Position numbers and translations under genes: made by a program. Below the pieces are notes generated by a model that searched no databases, was not told the origin of the DNA, and saw nothing but the letters and a program-made list of their open reading frames with translations. Shown here one piece after another: positions 37,633 to 47,193 of a stretch of DNA of 52,315 nt (position 1 is its first letter; every line of letters starts with the position of its first letter). Source of the stretch: Halanaerobiales bacterium (GTDB lineage: Bacteria > Bacillota > Halanaerobiia > Halanaerobiales > M55B127); assembly GCA_021736945.1 (NCBI GenBank), contig JAIPEX010000003.1, positions 1 through 52,315 on the forward strand. The letters are read 5' to 3'.

Positions 37633-39036
37633 ATGAAAAAGGAATTATTTAAAAAAATACCGGCCGTTAATGATCTTTTGGAGAATGAAAAAGGTAAAGA
37701 ACTAGTTGAAACTTACAACCATAGTTTAGTTCTTAAAGGTATCAGAAAAGTATTGGATCGGAAAAGAAAAATAATTTCAAAAACTGATGAAGAAGAACTT
37801 AACGAGTTAAAGCTGTCTTTAGAATTAACAAACTTATATAATGAAATTGAAGAATACATAGTTGATTATTTAGCCCCCTCTTTAGAACAAGTTATTAATG
37901 CTACTGGAACAATAGTCCATACTAATCTAGGTCGTTCTTTATTGTCTAAAGAAGCGGTAGATTCTCTAGTGAAGGTCGCTCAAAATTATTCAACTTTAGA
38001 GATAGATAAAAGGACAGGTGAAAGGGGTTCCCGTTATAATAATGTAAAAGATCTATTAACAGATCTCTGTGGAGCAGAAGATGGATTAGTGGTGAACAAT
38101 AATGCTGCTGCAGTTTTACTGATATTAGATACTTTTGCTAAAAATAAAGAAGTGATTTTAGCAAGAGGAGAAATGGTTGAAGTAGGAGGATCATTTCGAA
38201 TTCCAGAAGTAATGGAAAAAAGTGGGGCCGAGCTAGTTGAAGTAGGAGCCACAAATAAGGTATACATAGAAGATTATGAGAATAAAATTAATGAAAATAC
38301 TGGTATGCTTTTAAAAGTTCATACCAGTAATTATAGAGTGATGGGTTTTACTGAAGAAGTAAAACTAAAAGAACTGGTTGAATTAGGTAATAAAACCAAT
38401 TTACCAGTTGTAGAAGATCTAGGTAGTGGGATTATTGAAGATCTTAGTGATTTAGGTCTTAAGGATGAACCAACTGTTAAAGATAAAATAGATCAAGGAG
38501 CTGATTTGGTTTCTTTCAGTGGAGATAAATTATTAGGTGGTCCTCAATCTGGAATAATTGTAGGCAAAAAAGGTTTTATTGATAAGCTCAAAAAGAATCC
38601 TTTAACTAGAGCTTTAAGAGTAGATAAATTCACATTAGCTTCTTTAGAAGCAACTCTAAAGGCTTATATAGAAGAAGATGCACGCGAAAAATTACCCACC
38701 TTGAATATGTTAAGCCAAAATATTGATTTAATTAAAGATAAGGCAGTTAGACTTAAAGAAAAGTTAGATAACTTACAGATTGAAAGTTTAGATATTGAGA
38801 TAGAAAAAGATTCAACGAAAATAGGTGGAGGGGCATTTCCTCTGCAGGACATACCAACTTATGTGGTTAAAATTAAAACAGATAAAATGGAATTAAATGA
38901 ACTTTCTTATAAATTAAGAATGAATAAACCTCCAATTTTTACTCGTTTATATAATGAAAATATGTTTTTTGATTTAAGGACTATTAAAGAGACAGAAATA
39001 GACCAAATCGTAACGGCTTTAAAAAATATATTATAA
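37633..39036 (+). CDS. selA: L-seryl-tRNA(Sec) selenium transferase
   Basis: 467 aa; VINATGTIVHTNLGRSLLSKEA, VEDLGSGIIEDL, VSFSGDKLLGGPQSGIIVGKK. Confidence 0.97.
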   Translation: MKKELFKKIPAVNDLLENEKGKELVETYNHSLVLKGIRKVLDRKRKIISKTDEEELNELKLSLELTNLYNEIEEYIVDYLAPSLEQVINATGTIVHTNLGRSLLSKEAVDSLVKVAQNYSTLEIDKRTGERGSRYNNVKDLLTDLCGAEDGLVVNNNAAAVLLILDTFAKNKEVILARGEMVEVGGSFRIPEVMEKSGAELVEVGATNKVYIEDYENKINENTGMLLKVHTSNYRVMGFTEEVKLKELVELGNKTNLPVVEDLGSGIIEDLSDLGLKDEPTVKDKIDQGADLVSFSGDKLLGGPQSGIIVGKKGFIDKLKKNPLTRALRVDKFTLASLEATLKAYIEEDAREKLPTLNMLSQNIDLIKDKAVRLKEKLDNLQIESLDIEIEKDSTKIGGGAFPLQDIPTYVVKIKTDKMELNELSYKLRMNKPPIFTRLYNENMFFDLRTIKETEIDQIVTALKNIL

Positions 39037-39052
39037 CTCAGGAGGAAGCGTT

Positions 39053-40957
39053 ATGTCCCAGAAAAATTTTATTATAGGAACTGCTGGACATATCGATCAT
39101 GGTAAAACCACACTTATCGAAGCTCTTAGTGGGACAGATACCGACCGATTATCCGAAGAAAAAGAAAGAGGAATCTCTATAGATTTAGGCTTTACAGATC
39201 TTAAATTAAACGATGATTATACATTAGGTATTGTTGATGTTCCTGGTCATGAAAAGTTTATTAAAAATATGTTAGCAGGTGCTGGGGGAGTTGATATTGC
39301 TCTACTTGTAGTAGCTGCTGATGAAGGTGTTATGCCCCAAACTAGAGAACATCTAGATATTTTGAGTTTGTTGAATGTTAAAAGGGGTATTACTGTAGTA
39401 ACTAAAACTGATCGGGTAGAACAAGAATGGTTAGAATTGATGATTGAAGAGATTAGAGAAGAGCTTTCAAATACATTTCTTAAAGATGAGCCTATACTAC
39501 CTGTTTCTGCGCTTGAAAATACTGGCTTAGATGATTTGAAAGAAACGATAATAACTACGATAGAGAGTATGCAAGAAAAAGAGATTACTGGTAATGTATA
39601 TTTTCCTATCGACAGAGTTTTTACAATTAAAGGCCATGGTACTATAGTGACTGGTACATTGGTAAGTGGAAAAATTGAAAAAGAAGATAATTTAACGATA
39701 TATCCTTCTCAAAAAGAAGCAAGAGTTAGAAGTCTAGAGGTACATAATGAAGATGCCGAAACAGCTTATCCAGGCCAAAGAGTAGGAATAAATTTATCAG
39801 GTGTAGATAAAGATGAAATTGATAGAGGAGATGTATTAGCTACTTCCGAGAGCTTAATTAACACAAAATTTTTGGATGGTAGATTAACTGTCTTAAAAAA
39901 TGCTCCTTTAATAGTTGAACACGGTGATCGGATAAGGTTTCATATTGGTGCCAAGGAAGTTATTGGAAGAGTTTATCTTTTAGATAAAGAAGAACTTTTA
40001 CCTGGCGAGAGTGGATTGGTTCAATATAGGTTAGAGGAAGAAGTTGTAGCTCGTTATAATGAGAATTATGTTATTAGGCGATATTCTCCAATGACTACCA
40101 TTGGAGGAGGCAATATTTTAGATACTCATCCTCATCGCAGAAAACGTTTTGATGAAAAAGCAATTGAAGAATTAAAGAAAAAAGAAAAATTAGATGATAA
40201 AGAGCGAATAGAATTTATAATAAAATTAAACAAAAAAGAAACAATAAACACTAAATTTTTAATAAAAAAGAGCAGCTTGCGAGAAGATAAAATAAATGAG
40301 ACTTTAAATAAATTATATTCTGAAGAAAAAGTCAAATATTTTGATAAAGGGACCAATACGACATGGATTCATAATAAAAATTATGTAAAACTGAAAAAAG
40401 AGATTATTAATAAGTTAGAAAAATTCCATAACGAAAACAGACTTAAGATAGGAATCTCGAAAGAAGAGTTAAGAACAAAAGTAAGCATAGATTTGGATAA
40501 TATTGAATTTAATCAATTACTTAATGAATTAGAAAATGAAGAAAAAGTTGATATTAAAGGTTCGTTTGTAAAGCTATTTAATCATAAAATTAAGCTTAAT
40601 GAAAAAGAAAAAGAAATTAAAAAAGAAATATTAGAGGAATTTGAAAAAAATATATTTATGCCGCCTCAAGTGGACGAAATTATTGAAAAAAATACAAAAA
40701 AGGAAGAAGTGTTTAATTATTTAATAGAAGAACGAATAATTATTCATATTAAAGAAGATTTATTTTTCCTTGCTTCAGCAGTAAAAAAAGCAAAAAAATT
40801 ACTAATAGATTACTTGGAGAAAAATCAAGAAATTACTTTAGCTGAATATAGAGATTTATTGGATAGTAGTAGAAAATATACCTTAGCTTTACTTGAATAT
40901 TTTGATCAAAATAATATTACAAAGAGAACCGGAGAAAAAAGAATTTTGGTAAATTAA
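39053..40957 (+). CDS. selB: Selenocysteine-specific translation elongation factor
   Basis: 634 aa; GTAGHIDHGKTTLIEALSGTDTDRLSEEKERGISIDLGF; C-terminal winged-helix repeats. Confidence 0.97.
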   Translation: MSQKNFIIGTAGHIDHGKTTLIEALSGTDTDRLSEEKERGISIDLGFTDLKLNDDYTLGIVDVPGHEKFIKNMLAGAGGVDIALLVVAADEGVMPQTREHLDILSLLNVKRGITVVTKTDRVEQEWLELMIEEIREELSNTFLKDEPILPVSALENTGLDDLKETIITTIESMQEKEITGNVYFPIDRVFTIKGHGTIVTGTLVSGKIEKEDNLTIYPSQKEARVRSLEVHNEDAETAYPGQRVGINLSGVDKDEIDRGDVLATSESLINTKFLDGRLTVLKNAPLIVEHGDRIRFHIGAKEVIGRVYLLDKEELLPGESGLVQYRLEEEVVARYNENYVIRRYSPMTTIGGGNILDTHPHRRKRFDEKAIEELKKKEKLDDKERIEFIIKLNKKETINTKFLIKKSSLREDKINETLNKLYSEEKVKYFDKGTNTTWIHNKNYVKLKKEIINKLEKFHNENRLKIGISKEELRTKVSIDLDNIEFNQLLNELENEEKVDIKGSFVKLFNHKIKLNEKEKEIKKEILEEFEKNIFMPPQVDEIIEKNTKKEEVFNYLIEERIIIHIKEDLFFLASAVKKAKKLLIDYLEKNQEITLAEYRDLLDSSRKYTLALLEYFDQNNITKRTGEKRILVN

Positions 40958-41004
40958 TTTACATCTAACAATAAATAATGTATAATAATCTTTGTGAAAA
41001 ACAA

Positions 41005-41103
41005 GGGAGCGGCTGTGTCCATGGTGGACACCTTGGACTTCAAATCCAATGGGAGGTCGGCAGACCGGCCTTTGGTGGGTTCGATTCCCACACGTTCCCG
41101 CCA
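41005..41103 (+). tRNA. selC: tRNA-Sec (anticodon TCA, 41040-41042)
   Basis: gggagcgg-ct-gtgtcc atggt ggacac (6-bp D stem)-ttggaCTTCAAAtccaa-long variable arm gggaggtcggcagaccggcc-gtggg ttcgatt cccac-acgttccc-g-cca; own promoter tttaca-N17-tataat (40958-40986). Confidence 0.97.
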
Positions 41104-41121
41104 CTATCATAACAAAGATTA

Positions 41122-41150
41122 AGCCCCTTTTTAATTAAGGGGCTTTTTTA
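41122..41150 (+). terminator. Intrinsic terminator after tRNA-Sec
   Basis: agccccttttttaattaaggggctttttt. Confidence 0.85.
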
Positions 41151-41294
41151 TATGTAATGTAACTTTTATTTATTTGTCGCCATTTTTAGAAATGTTATTT
41201 GCTGCTTTATTTTTCATTTTCTTTTTATCATGAGAAGAGGAACAAGAGCTTTCATCAATTAGTTAGTTTTTTATTTAAATGGATGTATTATTTA

Positions 41295-41816
41295 TTAATT
41301 AGTTTCCTCTCGTATTTTCTTAATAGCCTCAGCTGAGCCTTCTAGTGTAAATTCAAAATACACTTTATCTTCTCCATACCAATCTATTTCTATAAGCACT
41401 TTGTTATTTTGCATAATTTTATTTATTGCTTTTTTATCCTCTACAAAATGGACAAAATCTGAACCCCATTCTTGAGTGAAGTCCATATTAGTAATATCAT
41501 CATTCCATTTTACTCTAGTAGTAAATGTGCTATATCCATCATTTGTTGGAGTTGTGTTTTTGATATTAGGTTGTTTGGTAAAACCAATATAAACCCATTC
41601 ATTATCCCCGTCAGTCCCGACCCCTAACCACGCTTGAGTATCACTATAGGGAAAGCCCATAGGGTTATTAGTGGTAGTATCAGGAGAATAAGCAAACCAT
41701 TTTTCCTCATTAGTCATTTCATCTTTACTAGATGAAGTCGACCATTCATCTGCAATGGCTAATGTAGAAAAACTTATTAAAAATATCAATATAATTACAG
41801 AAATTTTTTTAAACAT
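41295..41816 (-). CDS. Secreted hypothetical protein
   Basis: signal peptide MFKKISVIILIFLISFSTLAIA; RBS-like gggtgatat upstream on the minus strand. Confidence 0.75.
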   Translation of the reverse strand: MFKKISVIILIFLISFSTLAIADEWSTSSSKDEMTNEEKWFAYSPDTTTNNPMGFPYSDTQAWLGVGTDGDNEWVYIGFTKQPNIKNTTPTNDGYSTFTTRVKWNDDITNMDFTQEWGSDFVHFVEDKKAINKIMQNNKVLIEIDWYGEDKVYFEFTLEGSAEAIKKIREETN

Positions 41817-42053
41817 AATATCACCCTTTTGGTTTTATTTTAATATTGAATAAAACTAAAATTTCACCTTTTTTATATTTAACAACTTTTTACGTATCCA
41901 TATAGTTGTAAATTAATGATTTATGGTTATGATTTTATAGATTTAAAAAAGGTAATAACATAGTTTTATATAATTATAAAAATAATGAATAGTTATGAAT
42001 AATAATTTTCAATCAACCCACTATTAAATAAGGTCAAAAAATATTGATGGGGG

Positions 42054-42746
42054 ATGATTTATATTTATTTTAAAAAGAGTTTAATCTTAATAATATTTAT
42101 AAGTTTATTAGTAGTCTTTAGTTCTGGTTTTGTTGGGGCCCAAAATAATAATGAAGTATTTGAGAATCTTAAATTGCCTTCTGATGTAGAAGGTTTAGTC
42201 AAAAGCTTTAGTTATATGAATTATGATTTGGTTGTGCTAAGAAATGGTGAGAAAGTTCAAGATTCAACTATAGAATATGATTATTTAGGTAAAGAAGATA
42301 TTAAAAATGTAGAGACAGATAAGGTGTCTTTCAATATGTCGGATAGTTTAAATAATGATATGCCTACTAATATGTTGTTTTGGTTTGATGGGACTGATAT
42401 TAAGAAAATGGAAATAGATGGTGAAGAAATTTCAGCTCAAATGGCTGGAGTTATGGGAGATAGATTATTAAGTGCTATTTTTTCTCCCTTTTATAGTTTG
42501 TCAGAATATAATTTAGAGGAACTAAAAAAGATTGGAAAAGTCACTCAATCCCAAGAAATGTTTGGTGGAGAAAATATTGATGTGACCACAATAGAAGTTA
42601 ATAATATCCCAGAATATGAAATTGAAACTGGAACTGTAAAATTAGGTAAATATAATGAGATGTCTTTTGTAATTAGATATGAATATGTATCTTCTACAGA
42701 AGATTTAAAAGTGACTTTTGATGTAAATAATATAGAGTTTCATTAA
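42054..42746 (+). CDS. Secreted hypothetical protein (outer-membrane lipoprotein sorting-like size)
   Basis: signal peptide-like hydrophobic N-terminus; 230 aa. Confidence 0.7.
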   Translation: MIYIYFKKSLILIIFISLLVVFSSGFVGAQNNNEVFENLKLPSDVEGLVKSFSYMNYDLVVLRNGEKVQDSTIEYDYLGKEDIKNVETDKVSFNMSDSLNNDMPTNMLFWFDGTDIKKMEIDGEEISAQMAGVMGDRLLSAIFSPFYSLSEYNLEELKKIGKVTQSQEMFGGENIDVTTIEVNNIPEYEIETGTVKLGKYNEMSFVIRYEYVSSTEDLKVTFDVNNIEFH

Positions 42747-42810
42747 TAATATAAAAGCATTAAATAATGATAAATATTTTAAAAATATTTATAGATTAAT
42801 GATTTACTAC

Positions 42811-42842
42811 ACTCACCCAATCACTCTTATGGGTGAGTTTTG
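42811..42842 (+). terminator. Intrinsic terminator
   Basis: actcacccaatcactcttatgggtgagttttg. Confidence 0.75.
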
Positions 42843-42902
42843 TATTTAAAGCATATATTTTAAATTTTCAAGGGAAAAATTTTTAATAAAGGTGGTATGA
42901 GT

Positions 42903-44528
42903 ATGTTTAAAAATTATAAAAATATTTTTATTGGCATTTTGATTATTCTGCTGGTATGTGTTTTTTCTTTTACAATTTATGCTTTTCCAGAAAAGGCTGA
43001 GACACAAGATGTACCGAATAGTAATGATCATCCATTAATTTCTCGTTTTGATGGTTCATATATAAGATTTTTTAAACATAAAAATTATGATAAATTTATT
43101 TTTCCATTCAGTAATTTAAAAGAACCTGAAGATAGTGAGGATATCCTTGTTAATGACAAAAGAGTTGAAGGTGAAGTTTATAACTACTTTTATGTTATTC
43201 CTGATGATCATTCAGTATTAGAGGTATTTAAGAATTATGAAATGGCCTTAAAGAAGGCTGGATTTCAAACAATACGTAAACAAGAGAAAGATATTAGTTA
43301 CAGTCTTTCTAGTGAATTATATTCTAAGATTAACTGGCAGTCCTGCCCGGGTAACCGCTTTAACGGAGTAGGTGCAAAAACTGATACAGGTGATCAATCA
43401 TATTTAGCAGCTAAACTAGAACGTCCTGAAGGAGATGTGTATATTTCTCTTTATGTAGCTGACCATGGTATTGATGGAGGTAGTTGGGGAGAACAGCGAC
43501 CTGCAGTTTACCAAGTAGTAATTGAAGAAAAAGAAATGGAAACCGGACTTGTGACTGCAAATGCTGAATTTGATCGAAAAGATAAAGAAGATAAAAAAAC
43601 TATATTCCCTGCTAAAGCAAAAACAAAAGATGTTCCAAATAGTAGTGACCACCCAATAATCTCTAGATATAAAGATTCATATTTAAGGTATTATGAACAT
43701 ATTAATTATGGTGAATTCACGTTACCTTTTAGTGAATTGGATGATAGTGAAGAAAATATGAAAGTTGAAGGAGAGATCACTAAAAACTTCTATGTAATAC
43801 CTGATGGGACTTCAGTCTTAAAGGTATTTAGAAATTATGAAATGGCCTTAAATAACGCTGGTTTTGAGACAATTCGAAAGCAAAAGCGAGATATTAGTTA
43901 TAGTCTTTCTAGTGAATTATATTCTAAGATTAACTGGGAGGCCTGTCCAGGTAACCGTTTTAATGGAGTAGGTGCAAAAACTGATACAGGTGATCAATCA
44001 TATTTAGCAGCCAAACTAGAACGTCCTGAAGGAGATGTGTATCTTTCTCTTTATGTAGCTGACCATGGTATTGATGGAGGTAGTTGGGGAGAACAGCGAC
44101 CTGCAGTTTACCAAGTAGTAGTTGAAGAAAAAGAAATGGAAACTGGACTTGTAACTGCCGGTAGTATAATACAGGATATTGAAAGTACAGGGAAGGTTAG
44201 TATCTATGGAGTATATTTTGACACAGATAGTGCTGAAATTAAATCTGAATCGGAACCCACAGTAAAAGAAATTGCTAAAGTACTTAATGATAATCCAGAT
44301 TTGAGTATCTATATTGTAGGCCATACAGATAGTACTGGAGAATTTGATTATAATATGGACCTTTCTGAAAGAAGAGCAGAAACATTAGTGGATAAACTTG
44401 TTGAAGAATACAATATTAATAGGAATCGTCTTGAACCGGCTGGAGTAGGTCCTTTAGCACCTAAAGCTAGTAATGAGACTGAAGATGGAAGAGCAAAAAA
44501 CCGTAGAGTTGAATTAGTAAAAATGTAA
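42903..44528 (+). CDS. OmpA family protein with two tandem DUF4892-like domains
   Basis: two ~200-aa repeats (DVPNS.DHP.ISR...QRPAVYQVV.EEKEMETGLVTA) then OmpA C-terminal (GVYFDTDSAEIKSESEPTVKEIAKVL; VGHTDSTGEFDYNMDLSERRAETL; NRRVELVKM). Confidence 0.88.
   Translation: MFKNYKNIFIGILIILLVCVFSFTIYAFPEKAETQDVPNSNDHPLISRFDGSYIRFFKHKNYDKFIFPFSNLKEPEDSEDILVNDKRVEGEVYNYFYVIPDDHSVLEVFKNYEMALKKAGFQTIRKQEKDISYSLSSELYSKINWQSCPGNRFNGVGAKTDTGDQSYLAAKLERPEGDVYISLYVADHGIDGGSWGEQRPAVYQVVIEEKEMETGLVTANAEFDRKDKEDKKTIFPAKAKTKDVPNSSDHPIISRYKDSYLRYYEHINYGEFTLPFSELDDSEENMKVEGEITKNFYVIPDGTSVLKVFRNYEMALNNAGFETIRKQKRDISYSLSSELYSKINWEACPGNRFNGVGAKTDTGDQSYLAAKLERPEGDVYLSLYVADHGIDGGSWGEQRPAVYQVVVEEKEMETGLVTAGSIIQDIESTGKVSIYGVYFDTDSAEIKSESEPTVKEIAKVLNDNPDLSIYIVGHTDSTGEFDYNMDLSERRAETLVDKLVEEYNINRNRLEPAGVGPLAPKASNETEDGRAKNRRVELVKM
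43291..44160 (+). repeat. Intragenic near-identical direct repeat, 600-bp period (43291-43560 vs 43891-44160)
   Basis: same line offset 600 bp; e.g. tctctttatgtagctgaccatggtattgatggaggtagttggggagaacagcgacctgcagtttaccaagtagta in both. Confidence 0.92.
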
Positions 44529-44552
44529 AAATTATAATATTAATAAATTTTA

Positions 44553-44588
44553 AGGGGTTCTGTGTGAAAGCAGAATCCCTAAGTTTTT
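44553..44588 (+). terminator. Intrinsic terminator
   Basis: aggggttctgtgtgaaagcagaatccctaagttttttt. Confidence 0.75.
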
Positions 44589-44696
44589 TTAATTACTGTT
44601 ATTAAGTTTAACAAAGTTGTAGTTATATTTGACTTTTAATTTTTTTTAAGGTAATATATGTGTGTAATCGAATTTAATCATATGGAAGGTGAGTTT

Positions 44697-45044
44697 ATGG
44701 ATTTAATAAAAATAATCAAAGCTTTATCACATCAAAACCGTTTACGTATCTTAAATTTAATTAAACAACAAGACCTATGTGTATGTGAATTAGAATATAT
44801 TATGGATGTTAATCAATCTAATGCTTCAAGACATTTAACTAAGCTCAAAGAAGCCGAGATTATTTACGGGAAAAGAAAAGCTCAGTGGGTTTATTATCAA
44901 ATTAATAAGAGGCTATTAGATAAACATAAGTTTTTAAAGGAAATTATTGATAACGAATTGAAAAATATTGAATTAGTTAATGAGGATAATAAAAAATTAA
45001 AAAAATATATAAATAGTAATTTATCGTGTGAAGATTTAACATAA
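44697..45044 (+). CDS. arsR: ArsR family regulator
   Basis: IIKALSHQNRLRILNLIKQQDLCVCELEYIMDVNQSNASRHLTKLKEAEII; includes CVCE metal motif. Confidence 0.9.
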   Translation: MDLIKIIKALSHQNRLRILNLIKQQDLCVCELEYIMDVNQSNASRHLTKLKEAEIIYGKRKAQWVYYQINKRLLDKHKFLKEIIDNELKNIELVNEDNKKLKKYINSNLSCEDLT

Positions 45045-45071
45045 ATATTACAAGATATGGAGGGTTATATA

Positions 45072-46142
45072 GTGGCACAAGAAGAAATCAAAGTGGAAGA
45101 CAAGACAAAAGAAATTGGTTTTTTTGAGAAATATTTAACTGTATGGGTTGGAATTTGTATTGTTGCTGGTGTTGTTATTGGTAGGCTATGGCCGGCCTTT
45201 CCTAATACTTTGAGTCAGTGGGAATATGCGCAAGTTTCAATTCCTGTTGCTGTATTAATTTGGTTTATGATTTATCCTATGATGGTTGAGATCGATTTTA
45301 GTAGTATTAAAGAAGCTGGTAAGAGGCCTAAGGGTTTAACAATAACATTAGTTACAAATTGGATTATTAAACCTTTTACTATGTTCTTTTTCTCTTGGTT
45401 GTTTTTAAGAGTAATTTTTCAACCGTTTATTTCTGATGCTTTAAGCCAACAATATGTAGCAGGAGCAATATTATTAGGTGCTGCCCCCTGTACTGCGATG
45501 GTTTTTGTGTGGAGTTATTTAACTGATGGAGATTCTGCTTACACTCTTATACAGGTTTCTATTAATGATGTTGTATTAGTTTTTGCATATGCACCTCTCG
45601 TAATGTTTTTATTGGGTTTAGGTCAGTTAAGCGTTCCTTGGAATACCGTGTTACTTTCTGTAATTTTATATGTAGTGGTTCCCTTGACCATGGGATATAT
45701 TTCTAGAAAATATATCTTAAAGAAAAAAGGTAAAGATTGGCTTGAAAATGTATTTTTAAAAAAATTGGATAATGTTACTATAATAGGCTTATTATTAACC
45801 TTAATTATATTATTTTCATTTCAAGGAGATGTGATTGTAAATAATCCATTCCATATAGTTCTAATTGCTATACCTTTAATCATTCAGACCTTCTTTATCT
45901 TTACGATTGCCTATGGTTGGGCAAAAATGTGGAAGGTAGAACATTCAGTAGCAGCTCCGGCTGCAATGATTGGAGCGAGTAACTTTTTTGAATTAGCAGT
46001 TGCTACCGCAATTTCCGTTTTTGGTATAAGTTCTGGAGCTGCATTAGCTACAGTTGTCGGTGTATTAGTAGAAGTACCTGTTATGTTAGGCTTAGTTGCT
46101 ATTGCTAATAGAACAAAACATTGGTTTCCAGAAAAAGTTTGA
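45072..46142 (+). CDS. acr3: ACR3 family arsenite efflux transporter
   Basis: LGAAPCTAMVFVWSYLTDGDSAYTLIQVSINDVVLV; 10 TM; follows arsR. Confidence 0.93.
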   Translation: MAQEEIKVEDKTKEIGFFEKYLTVWVGICIVAGVVIGRLWPAFPNTLSQWEYAQVSIPVAVLIWFMIYPMMVEIDFSSIKEAGKRPKGLTITLVTNWIIKPFTMFFFSWLFLRVIFQPFISDALSQQYVAGAILLGAAPCTAMVFVWSYLTDGDSAYTLIQVSINDVVLVFAYAPLVMFLLGLGQLSVPWNTVLLSVILYVVVPLTMGYISRKYILKKKGKDWLENVFLKKLDNVTIIGLLLTLIILFSFQGDVIVNNPFHIVLIAIPLIIQTFFIFTIAYGWAKMWKVEHSVAAPAAMIGASNFFELAVATAISVFGISSGAALATVVGVLVEVPVMLGLVAIANRTKHWFPEKV

Positions 46143-46170
46143 TAAATAAATATAATATGTAAGTACTTAA

Positions 46171-46208
46171 TAACCGTTCTATAATTTGATTATTATAGAA
46201 CGGTTTTT
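46171..46208 (+). terminator. Intrinsic terminator
   Basis: aaccgttctataatttgattattatagaacggttttttc. Confidence 0.9.
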
Positions 46209-46305
46209 TCAATTATATAAAATTTAATAAAGGTATTGAACTTCGTGGTGTTTAAATTAATAATTAGGAAGATATTATTTAATTACAATTTTGGAGGTGG
46301 TATAT

Positions 46306-46818
46306 ATCAAACCATGGAGATGTCAAATTTGTGGAGAAACATATTTAGGAAGTGAAGCACCAGATCGTTGTCCATACTGTGGAGCAGAAGGGGAAAATGT
46401 AAAATCAGCTGCTTATTATCTAGAATATGGTAAAGTCGAAATGAGTGAACAGAGTCGTAAAGACTGTCTTGAAGCTTTAAGACTAGAACTTAACAATGAA
46501 AAGTTTTATGAAAAATGTGCTGAAGAAGCTGAAAACCAGATCTCTAGAGCAATTTTTAAACGACTCGGTAAACAAGAAGGTGAACATGCTGAAGTGTTTG
46601 AAGACATGTTAGGAGAGGAAATTGAACTAAAAGAAGAAGTGCAAATTCCTGATAATGATTACGATCGATTTACAGAAGCCCATGAACATGAAAAAATGGC
46701 AATTGACCTTTATTTAGCGGTTGCTAGAAGGGCTCCAGAAAAAAGAGTTAAAGATGTTTTTAGAGCAATATCAGATGTTGAAAATGAACATTTAATTATG
46801 TCTAATACATTTAAATAA
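46306..46818 (+). CDS. Rubrerythrin-like protein (N-terminal rubredoxin-type Zn/Fe ribbon plus ferritin-like domain), apparent ATC start
   Basis: KPWRCQICGETYLGSEAPDRCPYCGAEG; EALRLELNNEKFYEKCAEEA; RBS ggaggtgg 46293-46300. Confidence 0.85.
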   Translation: MKPWRCQICGETYLGSEAPDRCPYCGAEGENVKSAAYYLEYGKVEMSEQSRKDCLEALRLELNNEKFYEKCAEEAENQISRAIFKRLGKQEGEHAEVFEDMLGEEIELKEEVQIPDNDYDRFTEAHEHEKMAIDLYLAVARRAPEKRVKDVFRAISDVENEHLIMSNTFK

Positions 46819-46831
46819 GAACATATATAAT

Positions 46832-46859
46832 GGAGCACTATTGAAAGTGCTCCATTTTT
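46832..46859 (+). terminator. Intrinsic terminator
   Basis: ggagcactattgaaagtgctccattttt. Confidence 0.85.
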
Positions 46860-47193
46860 GATTATTGTATTATAATAAGGGTCAACATTCTAACATATAC
46901 ATCATTAATCCATAAATTGTATCTATATGGTTTAGAGATACATTCTGAAATTGATATTATATAATTTATATGTTAATATTATATTAGTTAACGATAACTA
47001 ACATAATACATTTTATAATAAAAAGGATTAAAACCTAGAGGAACGCTAACTTATAAGATGGATTGATATCTTACTTTTCAATTAGTAATGTTGATTTTAA
47101 AGTGAATAATAGAATTAAAGATATTGGTTAAAAATTAATTTATTATTACAAGTACTTTAACAAATTATATAAAAAATTTTAGGAGGAAAAAAC

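Noticed and set aside
40889-41110. 73-aa minus-strand ORF (MIVAGTCGNRTHQRPVCRPPIGFEV...)
   Set aside because: It is the antisense translation of tRNA-Sec, a familiar spurious ORF.
41844-42053. Phage/defence island in the hypothetical-protein stretch 41.3-42.8 kb
   Set aside because: Only two secreted proteins with signal peptides; no integrase, nuclease, toxin or structural phage genes recognised.
43416-43652. Duplicate minus-strand ORFs 43416-43652 and 44016-44324
   Set aside because: Antisense of the duplicated DUF4892-like segments; similarity to each other only reflects the repeat.
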